Positions 1 to 4,260 of a DNA stretch of 5,039 nucleotides are shown here, one piece after another (position 1 is the first letter of the stretch; every line of letters starts with the position of its first letter). This stretch comes from an uncultured Devosia sp. (GTDB taxonomy: Bacteria; Pseudomonadota; Alphaproteobacteria; Rhizobiales; Devosiaceae). Both the position numbers and the translations under genes were made by a program. Where the stretch lies: positions 1 to 5,039 of the forward strand of contig CAMLKN010000192.1 in NCBI GenBank assembly GCA_946480655.1, written 5' to 3'. The notes under the pieces were generated by a model. The model saw nothing but the letters and a program-made list of their open reading frames with translations. It made no database searches and was not told the DNA's origin.

Positions 1-92
1 TCGATCATGATGTGGGGGTGCGCTACCACTGGCTGCGCCAGGCCCAGCGCAACGACGGCAGCGCCGAGCATGCTTGGAAGAAATCGCTTCAA
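1..92 (-). CDS. Secreted DUF1007-like protein, N-terminal fragment (runs off the left edge)
   Basis: Only the first 30 codons are in the window. Read from TTG at 92, the protein starts MKRFLPSMLG, continues with a hydrophobic stretch (about residues 9-24) and ends in AHPHIMI. This is a classic Sec signal peptide with a basic n-region and likely cleavage after Ala24. I chose TTG because an AGAGG Shine-Dalgarno lies 6 bases upstream and because it supplies the Lys-Arg n-region. The next start, ATG at 71, has no ribosome site and would give a signal peptide with no positive charge. A mature protein opening with HPH is typical of DUF1007 proteins, which are often encoded beside NicO/RcnA-type nickel/cobalt transporters; that partner would lie outside this window. 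Existence of the gene is fairly sure. The family call rests on about six residues. Confidence 0.68.
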   Translation of the reverse strand, partial: MKRFLPSMLGAAVVALGLAQPVVAHPHIMI

Positions 93-98
93 GTGCAG

Positions 99-103
99 CC
101 TCT
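99..103 (-). promoter_or_regulatory. Shine-Dalgarno for the TTG-started secreted protein, overlapping the LysR stop codon
   Basis: The minus strand reads TAGAGG across 104-99. TAG is the LysR gene stop and AGAGG is a good ribosome site 6 bases before TTG at 92. This site decides the unusual start, and its overlap with the stop codon suggests coupled translation of the two genes. Confidence 0.6.
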
Positions 104-1001
104 AGTGCACGGGATGGATGGCGAACCAGTCCACCAGGTGGTCGATCAACGCCCGTACCTTGCCGGCCAGGTGGCGTCGGTGCGGATAGACGGCCTGAAG
201 GGTCTGCCCGGTCGGCACGTAGTCCGCAAGAACCGGCACCAGCTCACCCGACCTGACAGCGGGTTCCGCCAGATAGGAGGGCAATCCGGCAAAACCGAGG
301 CCCATTATTGCCGCAGTGCGCGCGGCCAGCGGCGAGTTGACCCGCACTGGCCCGTTGACTGGCACCGATATGGTCTTGCCATCCTCGGAAAAGCGCCAGT
401 TCGACTGGCCCTGCAAGTTGACATCGACGATGCACGGCAAGTGCCGCAGGTCCTCGGGATGCTTGGGCGTGCCCACGCGCTTCAGCAGGTCCGGAGATGC
501 CCCCATGACCAGGTGCATATCGGCAATCTTGCGCGCGATCAGCGAGGAATCGGCCAGCGTCGAGATGCGCAGGGCGACGTCGATGCCCTCGTCCACCAGG
601 TCGACATAGCGATCCTCCAGCCGGAGATCGAGCGTCACTTTCGGGTGCTTGGCGAGATAAGCAAAGATCGCCGGGGCCAGCGTGCTCTCGCCGAAATTGC
701 GCGGTGCCGATACGCGGAGCAGGCCACGCGGCTCTGCGGTCTGGTCGGCAATGGTGGCGTCGAGATCGTCCAGTTGCTGCAACAGGCTCGACGCTTCCCG
801 GTAATAGGCCTCGCCCGCTTCGGTCAGACTGAGGCGTCGTGTCGTCCGGTTCATCAGCCGCACGCCCAGATAGTCTTCCAAGTCTGTCACATATTTGCTG
901 AGCAGCGCCTTGGAACGTCCATGCTGTCGTGCCGCGGCGGAAAAGCCACCGGCGTCGAACACCTGCACGAAGGCACGGATGCGCGAAAGATCCTGCGTCA
1001 T
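102..1001 (-). CDS. LysR-family transcriptional regulator (CrgA-like group)
   Basis: A 299-residue protein of the usual LysR length. Residues 4-63 form the N-terminal winged helix-turn-helix, including FSAAARQHGRSKALLSKYV and the wing ending RRLSLTEAGEAYY. A linker helix follows (about 64-86). The C-terminal effector-binding domain begins around GLLRVSAPRNFGE and contains the EGIDVALRI segment typical of CrgA-like members. It is expected to bind DNA as an oligomer and respond to a small ligand, which cannot be named from sequence. The start is set at ATG 1001 because MTQDLSRIRAFVQVF matches the family's usual N-terminus. An in-frame ATG at 1046 and GTG at 1052 would add unneeded residues. The ribosome site before 1001 is weak (CGGA). 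The gene diverges from a MarR-like gene and sits 9 bases upstream of the secreted-protein gene, which could be a target or operon partner. Confidence 0.93.
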   Translation of the reverse strand: MTQDLSRIRAFVQVFDAGGFSAAARQHGRSKALLSKYVTDLEDYLGVRLMNRTTRRLSLTEAGEAYYREASSLLQQLDDLDATIADQTAEPRGLLRVSAPRNFGESTLAPAIFAYLAKHPKVTLDLRLEDRYVDLVDEGIDVALRISTLADSSLIARKIADMHLVMGASPDLLKRVGTPKHPEDLRHLPCIVDVNLQGQSNWRFSEDGKTISVPVNGPVRVNSPLAARTAAIMGLGFAGLPSYLAEPAVRSGELVPVLADYVPTGQTLQAVYPHRRHLAGKVRALIDHLVDWFAIHPVH

Positions 1002-1034
1002 GGCGAATCCGTTCGTCCGGAAAAGGTCAATGGA

Positions 1035-1063
1035 CGCATAACTCATCTGCACTGGGTGAACAA
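1035..1063 (-). promoter_or_regulatory. Weak candidate promoter for the LysR gene
   Basis: On the minus strand, TTGTTC (1063-1058) and TATGCG (1040-1035) are 17 bases apart, a correct sigma-70 spacing. Each box matches only 3 of 6 consensus bases. Transcription would begin near 1028, which agrees with the ATG at 1001 and excludes the upstream starts. Confidence 0.22.
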
Positions 1064-1072
1064 TAACGCCCC

Positions 1073-1100
1073 TTGGTCGTTCTGCGATTAACGATAGGAT
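1073..1100 (+). promoter_or_regulatory. Candidate promoter of the MarR-like gene with an embedded inverted repeat
   Basis: TTGGTC (1073-1078) and TAGGAT (1095-1100) are 16 bases apart, and transcription would start near 1107, ahead of the AAGGAG ribosome site at 1122. TCGTT (1077-1081) and AACGA (1090-1094) form an inverted repeat with an 8-base spacer inside the promoter. That is where a repressor such as the MarR-like product itself could bind. Both the promoter and the operator are tentative. Confidence 0.28.
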
Positions 1101-1121
1101 GCAAGGCCAATCGACGGCGAT

Positions 1122-1127
1122 AAGGAG
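1122..1127 (+). promoter_or_regulatory. Strong but distant Shine-Dalgarno (AAGGAG) for the MarR-like gene
   Basis: AAGGAG is a near-perfect ribosome site but lies 20 bases before ATG 1148, against an optimum of about 5-9. The only in-frame near-start codon at good spacing is ATT at 1136 (8 bases), a rare initiator. The intervening bases contain no ATG, GTG or TTG in frame. Confidence 0.45.
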
Positions 1128-1147
1128 ATCGGACTATTTTCCCGCCC

Positions 1148-1570
1148 ATGTCCAGACCCTCATCCCGCTCCACGCTCTACAGGCTCATCGAAGCCGGCCA
1201 GCTTGCGCATAGGGCATTGACCGTGCCTGTCGTTGAAAAGGGTCTCGAGCCGGGCGACGATGCCATCCTGTTCGTACTCGGCCGCTCCGGGACGACCGAG
1301 ACCGATCTGGCAGAGGAGCTGGGCCTGTCACCGGACATGCTTTCGGGACGCCTGGAGCGCCTGGCCGGCCGCGACCTCGTCACCCGCCAGGCCGTCGGCC
1401 CGGAACTCCAGCCTGGCCTGGCGCTGACCGAGCGGGGCGTCCGCCTGCGCAATGCCCTAGCCGATCACTGGGCGCAACTTGAAGAGGCGCTGCTGGGCGA
1501 ACTCAAACCCAAGCAGCGCAAGAAGTTCGGCGAGGCGCTGGGGCGCTTCGTCGATCTCCTGCGGCTCTAG
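1148..1570 (+). CDS. MarR-family winged-helix transcriptional regulator
   Basis: A 140-residue protein of normal MarR length. An N-terminal helix (about 8-24) leads into the core, and the helix-turn-helix is at about 49-75 (TETDLAEELGLSPDMLSGRLERLAGRDLVTR). A short wing follows (about 80-93, ending LALTERG), then two C-terminal helices (about 98-119 and 121-139) that normally build the dimer. Members repress or activate nearby genes and release DNA on binding a ligand or on oxidation. There is no Cys in this protein, so thiol-based redox sensing is unlikely. ATG 1148 is the first standard start, although its AAGGAG site is unusually far upstream. The gene diverges from the LysR gene, so cross- or self-regulation through the shared 146-base region is plausible. 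Its last codons and TAG stop overlap the edge of a palindromic repeat. Confidence 0.85.
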   Translation: MSRPSSRSTLYRLIEAGQLAHRALTVPVVEKGLEPGDDAILFVLGRSGTTETDLAEELGLSPDMLSGRLERLAGRDLVTRQAVGPELQPGLALTERGVRLRNALADHWAQLEEALLGELKPKQRKKFGEALGRFVDLLRL

Positions 1571-1676
1571 CGCGCTTTCCACAAAAGTGGACACCACTTT
1601 TGCGGTTCGAGAGCGCGACAAATCAAAGAGGTAGAGCTCTCGTTCTGATTCCATCAAAACGAGAAATGCTCTAGCG
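1564..1676. repeat. Rhizobiales-type palindromic intergenic repeat (two hairpins)
   Basis: The element is bounded by two copies of GCTCTAGCG (1564-1572 and 1668-1676). The first hairpin has an outer stem CGCGCT/AGCGCG (1571-1576 with 1612-1617) and an inner perfect stem CAAAAGTGG/CCACTTTTG (1582-1590 with 1594-1602, 3-base loop). The second hairpin has TAGAGC/GCTCTA (1632-1637 with 1668-1673) outside TCTCGTT/AACGAGA (1638-1644 with 1658-1664) and TGAT/ATCA. Elements of this design are dispersed in many Rhizobiales genomes. Its place between two plus-strand genes would let the transcribed RNA fold and perhaps stabilise or end the upstream mRNA (inference). It has no long T-tract. Confidence 0.8.
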
Positions 1677-1782
1677 TGCCGCTCACCCGAACTCACCAGA
1701 CCCTCGTTCAGCTTGGGTTCATGCGCAATGTTGTTTCCTGAGACCAAGGCGTCAAAGCCACTCACAGGGAAAGGACATGATC

Positions 1783-2238
1783 ATGGCCCTTCACAAGAAA
1801 CTCCTGGCATCGGGCCTCGCCACTCTGGCCGTCATTGCGACCACCGTGGCGGCCTCTGCCGCGCCGGCCATCGCCACCGGCAATGTCAACGTGCGCACCG
1901 GCCCCGGCACCGGCTACCCCCGGATCGACACGCTCTACCGCGGCCAGCAGGTCGACGTGCAGTACTGCCGCGGCAGCTGGTGCTATGTCGAAAAGCGCGG
2001 CCCCGATGGCTGGGTCTCCGCCAACTATCTGCGCAGCGGCCGCCCGAGCTGGGATGATGATTGGGATGACGACTGGTACAATCCGCGTCCGCCCCGTCCG
2101 CCCCATTGGGACCCGTATCCGCCGCGCCCACCGCGTCCGCCGCACTGGGACCCCTGGCCGCAGCCCATCCATCCGGGCAATCCGGGCGCCCAGGTTTGCT
2201 TCAACGGTCCGAATGGATATTTCTGCATCGGCAGCTGA
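1783..2238 (+). CDS. Secreted bacterial SH3-domain protein with Asp/Trp- and Pro/Arg-rich tail
   Basis: A 151-residue exported protein. Residues 1-26 are a Sec signal peptide (basic HKK, hydrophobic core, cleavage likely after ASA). Residues 30-84 are a bacterial SH3 domain with the hallmark NVNVRTGPGTGYP, the turn WCYVEKRGPDGWVSANYL and a Cys pair (62 and 67). The tail carries WDDDWDDDW (90-98), two 13-residue Pro/Arg/His/Trp repeats (101-126), and a final Cys pair (139 and 148) in a CFNGPNGYFC segment. Such SH3 domains usually act in the envelope, often at peptidoglycan, but no ligand or enzyme activity can be assigned. I prefer ATG 1783, with AAAGGA 7 bases before it. ATG 1777 (two more residues, AGGGA 6 bases before) is also possible. 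The gene stands alone, after the palindromic repeat and before a strong hairpin. I see no clear promoter between 1677 and 1776. Confidence 0.88.
   Translation: MALHKKLLASGLATLAVIATTVAASAAPAIATGNVNVRTGPGTGYPRIDTLYRGQQVDVQYCRGSWCYVEKRGPDGWVSANYLRSGRPSWDDDWDDDWYNPRPPRPPHWDPYPPRPPRPPHWDPWPQPIHPGNPGAQVCFNGPNGYFCIGS
2083..2160 (+). repeat. 39-bp tandem duplication inside the SH3 gene
   Basis: Two adjacent 39-bp units (2083-2121, 2122-2160) encode PRPPRPPHWDPYP and PRPPRPPHWDPWP, differing at one residue. Codon differences between the copies show the duplication is not brand new. It follows a shorter WDDD repeat at about 2050-2076. Confidence 0.8.
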
Positions 2239-2256
2239 TCGCCGGCCAGACCTTCG

Positions 2257-2280
2257 CAACGCCGCCCACGGGCGGCGTTG
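2257..2280. terminator. Hairpin terminator between convergent genes
   Basis: CAACGCCGCC (2257-2266) and GGCGGCGTTG (2271-2280) pair perfectly over 10 bases with a 4-base loop. The hairpin lies 18 bases after the SH3 gene stop and 9 bases after the membrane-protein stop on the other strand, so it can serve both. Neither side has a long U-tract, so termination may be partial or the hairpin may protect the 3' ends. Confidence 0.65.
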
Positions 2281-2289
2281 TCATTGGCG

Positions 2290-2730
2290 CTACTCGACCA
2301 TGAGACGGTCGATGTCGATGCCGCGTTTCTCCAGCGGCGCCCGCATGCGGCGCGACAAGAACTCATTCGTACCATAGGTCACGATGGCCCCGATGGCGGC
2401 GATGGCGGCGAAGCCCAGCCAGCCCTCCTGGCTGCCCGCCACAGCCGCCAGCAGGACACTGGCCACGCCGCAACCGAGCACGATCCAGCTCTTGCGCTGC
2501 TCGGCGACCTTGAGGTTCCGTGCTCCCGAATGCAGCAGGTCACGCAGTTCCATGTCGCTCATGGCAGCCAGTTCGGGACTCTTCCGCTCGCGCCTGATCG
2601 TTTCGATATAGGCGTCGACCCGGCGCATGGTCAGCGCCTCGCGCCGGCTCTCCCGCCCCTTGCGCGTCAGCATCGTCCAGCCGCCGCCAATCAGCAGCAG
2701 AACCAGGGCGATTTCGATTAGCCAGATCAT
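2290..2730 (-). CDS. Three-helix membrane protein of unknown function
   Basis: A 146-residue protein I do not recognise. Helix 1 is at about 2-21 (WLIEIALVLLLIGGGW). A charged, mostly helical segment follows (about 22-80, rich in Arg, Lys and Glu). Then come two closely spaced helices (about 81-99 and 103-121) and a charged C-terminus ending IDIDRLMVE. The positive residues after helix 1 (RKGRESRRE) suggest that the middle segment lies in the cytoplasm. ATG 2730 is well supported by GGGAGG six bases upstream (2742-2737). It follows the EamA transporter by 59 bases with no hairpin between, so the two are probably co-transcribed. This does not prove a shared role. The gene ends at the convergent hairpin. 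Confidence 0.8.
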   Translation of the reverse strand: MIWLIEIALVLLLIGGGWTMLTRKGRESRREALTMRRVDAYIETIRRERKSPELAAMSDMELRDLLHSGARNLKVAEQRKSWIVLGCGVASVLLAAVAGSQEGWLGFAAIAAIGAIVTYGTNEFLSRRMRAPLEKRGIDIDRLMVE

Positions 2731-2789
2731 CGCGCACCTCCCATCATTGAAAACACATGCCCTTGTGACCCATCGAGTTCAAGACCCGC

Positions 2790-3707
2790 CTATTCGACGG
2801 CGGGCACGGCTTCCTGGGCAACCTTGGGCACCAGGCGCGCCCGCTCGCGCGCCATGACCACCAGGCCCGCCGCAACAATGATGGCGGCGCCAAGCAGCGA
2901 GATCGCATCGATCCACTGCCCGAACACCACGATGCTGAGCACGATGGCCCAGGGCAGCGAGAAATAGTTGAACGGCTGCAACACGCTGGCCGGGGCCATG
3001 GAGAGAGCTATGGTCATCAGGCCATGGCCGGCGCAGGTGGTGATCATCACGACAACGACCATTGCCAGATCGGCCCAACCCATGTTCTGCCAGAAGAACA
3101 CCCCCACCCCGCTCGATAGCACCAGCCCGACCACGGCGGCATAGGTCATGCTGGTCGCCGCGCTATCGATGGCAGCCACTTTGCGCGTGATGACGATATA
3201 CAGGGCATAGAGCGCCGCCGAAGCCAACGCGAAGCCGGCACCCCAGCCCAGCGGCACGCCACCGGGTCGCATGATCACCAGCGCCCCGACGAATCCTGCG
3301 CCCACCGCAGCGAAACGGAAAATGCCCACCTTTTCGCCCAATACCGGAATAGCGAACAGTGTCACCAGCAGCGGATAGACGATGACAATAGCCTGGAGCT
3401 CGCCCAGCGGCACCGTCTGCAGGGCCAGGGCGAAAAACCAGATATCGGCCATCAGCAGCACGCCGCGCAGGATCTGTAGTCGCGGTGCCCGCGTATGCAG
3501 CGCCTGCCGCAGCGGCGCCTGCCTTGCCACCAGGAACAGCGCGAAAACCGCAAAGCCCCAATAGCGCATCATGGTGATCTGGAAAGGAGAATAGTCCTGC
3601 ACCAGGGTCTTGGCGACGGCATCTTGGATGCCGAACACGCCGATCGTCGTCAGGGTGAGGATGATGGCGCGCCCGACCTGGTCGGCGCGCTGCGGATGGA
3701 GGGGCAT
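2790..3707 (-). CDS. EamA/DMT-family transporter, ten predicted membrane helices
   Basis: A 305-residue inner-membrane protein of normal DMT length with two EamA halves (about 14-147 and 155-288) of roughly five helices each. The first half carries family signatures: ILRG before helix 3 (79-82), YPLL (111-114) and the LGEK motif (123-126) at the end of its fourth helix. In the second half the matching site reads FGQW instead of a GE motif. The family exports or imports small metabolites such as amino acids, nucleobases or S-adenosylmethionine; the substrate here cannot be told. ATG 3707 is firm at the 5' side because an in-frame TGA lies four codons before it and no other start intervenes. 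It has only a poor ribosome site, and a terminator for the upstream gene ends 14 bases away. It likely leads a two-gene unit with the downstream membrane protein. Confidence 0.92.
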   Translation of the reverse strand: MPLHPQRADQVGRAIILTLTTIGVFGIQDAVAKTLVQDYSPFQITMMRYWGFAVFALFLVARQAPLRQALHTRAPRLQILRGVLLMADIWFFALALQTVPLGELQAIVIVYPLLVTLFAIPVLGEKVGIFRFAAVGAGFVGALVIMRPGGVPLGWGAGFALASAALYALYIVITRKVAAIDSAATSMTYAAVVGLVLSSGVGVFFWQNMGWADLAMVVVVMITTCAGHGLMTIALSMAPASVLQPFNYFSLPWAIVLSIVVFGQWIDAISLLGAAIIVAAGLVVMARERARLVPKVAQEAVPAVE

Positions 3708-3721
3708 GAAAAACTCGAATC

Positions 3722-3751
3722 AAAAACGCCTCGCAACGCCGTCGCGAGGCG
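3722..3751 (-). terminator. Rho-independent terminator of the glycine-rich protein gene
   Basis: On the minus strand, CGCCTCGC (3751-3744) and GCGAGGCG (3734-3727) form an 8-bp GC-rich stem with a 9-base loop, followed at once by TTTTT (3726-3722). It begins 20 bases after the stop of the gene ending at 3772 and finishes 14 bases before the transporter ATG. Confidence 0.8.
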
Positions 3752-3771
3752 CCCCAAGCCTAGTGCAAGGC

Positions 3772-4092
3772 TCAGCTCTTCGCCATGGCCGACTTGATGA
3801 CGCCGGCGATCGCGGTCAACAATCCGCCGCCGACCAGGCCGGTAGCGCCCTGTCCGGCGAGCGCGCCGAAGTCCAGCGAGCCCGCGGTTCCCGCTGCGCC
3901 GGCGGCTGCACCCACCATCGAGTCGAGACCCGGAATCATTCCGGCCAGCCAGGTTCCGGCCAGCCCGCCAATGGCACCGACAATGGTATTGCCGGCGGTG
4001 CCGAGGTTCAGCTGCTTCGCCAATTGCCCGATGACATTGCCGCCAGCGCCGCCAGCGATCAGTTGCACCAGAATGGGCACGATAACGTCCAT
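3772..4092 (-). CDS. Small Gly/Ala-rich hydrophobic conserved protein
   Basis: A 106-residue protein with very high Gly and Ala content. Residues 3-13 are hydrophobic. Two similar segments, GGNVIGQLAKQLNLG (17-31) and GNTIVGAIGG (34-43), share a GN-x-x-G-like pattern. Residues 59-71 and 76-97 are further Gly/Ala-rich hydrophobic stretches, and the C-terminus is basic (IKSAMAKS). There is no Cys and no evident cleavable signal. The spacing of small residues resembles glycine-zipper packing, which favours membrane insertion or self-assembly (inference). Short proteins of this look occur in many proteobacteria as hypothetical proteins, and I can name no function. ATG 4092 has a strong AGAGGGGGGA ribosome site (4107-4098). 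The gene is a single-cistron unit with a leader hairpin and its own terminator, diverging from the pteridine-reductase-like gene. Confidence 0.8.
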   Translation of the reverse strand: MDVIVPILVQLIAGGAGGNVIGQLAKQLNLGTAGNTIVGAIGGLAGTWLAGMIPGLDSMVGAAAGAAGTAGSLDFGALAGQGATGLVGGGLLTAIAGVIKSAMAKS

Positions 4093-4112
4093 GCTAGTCC
4101 CCCCTCTTCTGC

Positions 4113-4131
4113 GCGAGGCCTCCCGCCTCGC
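4113..4131 (-). repeat. Leader hairpin upstream of the glycine-rich gene
   Basis: GCGAGGC (4113-4119) and GCCTCGC (4125-4131) form a perfect 7-bp stem with a 5-base loop, directly before the ribosome site. With no U-tract on the minus side it is not a standard terminator. Its arms recur in the gene's 3' terminator, and the 11-mer CGCCTCGCAAC is identical at 4124-4134 and 3727-3737. Confidence 0.6.
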
Positions 4132-4151
4132 AACATCATGACGCTACGCCT

Positions 4152-4178
4152 GTTTTGTCGCGGGGCATAGCACAAAAC
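4152..4178. promoter_or_regulatory. Inverted repeat GTTTTGT-N13-ACAAAAC in the divergent intergenic region
   Basis: Two perfect 7-base half-sites have centres 20 bases apart (two helical turns), as expected for a dimeric DNA-binding protein. It lies in the 168 bases between the divergent glycine-rich and SDR genes, and its AT-rich arms stand out from the GC-rich background. No clear -35/-10 pair was found for either gene here. Confidence 0.35.
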
Positions 4179-4260
4179 CCTGCTGCCACGGCCTGACGCC
4201 CGCGCCCCTTAATGCCCAATTTACTGCCCGCCCGATTGATGCGCCCTCCCGTTCCGGCCT

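Noticed and set aside
12..1091. Long plus-strand open frame of 359 codons antisense to the LysR gene
   Set aside because: It mirrors a clear LysR gene, has no recognisable domain, and such frames are common opposite GC-rich coding DNA.
1564..1676. Possible insertion sequence or small transposon, suggested by the flanking 9-bp direct repeats
   Set aside because: There is no transposase and no terminal inverted repeat set beyond the hairpins. The 9-mers look like the element's own ends rather than a target duplication.
1457..1765. Minus-strand 102-codon open frame between the MarR-like and SH3 genes
   Set aside because: It is the translation of the palindromic repeat (segment with FLVLMESERELYLFDLSRS) plus antisense MarR sequence. 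Such frames come from the repeat in many genomes and are not real genes.
1762..2259. Minus-strand 165-codon open frame antisense to the SH3 gene
   Set aside because: It is low-complexity Arg/Gly/Ala sequence produced by the complement of the Pro-rich gene, with no domain.
3163..3723. Minus-strand 186-codon frame overlapping the transporter
   Set aside because: It is a shifted frame of the EamA gene, Arg/Gly/Ala-rich, with no membrane pattern or family match. The EamA frame is intact, so there is no sign of a frameshift.
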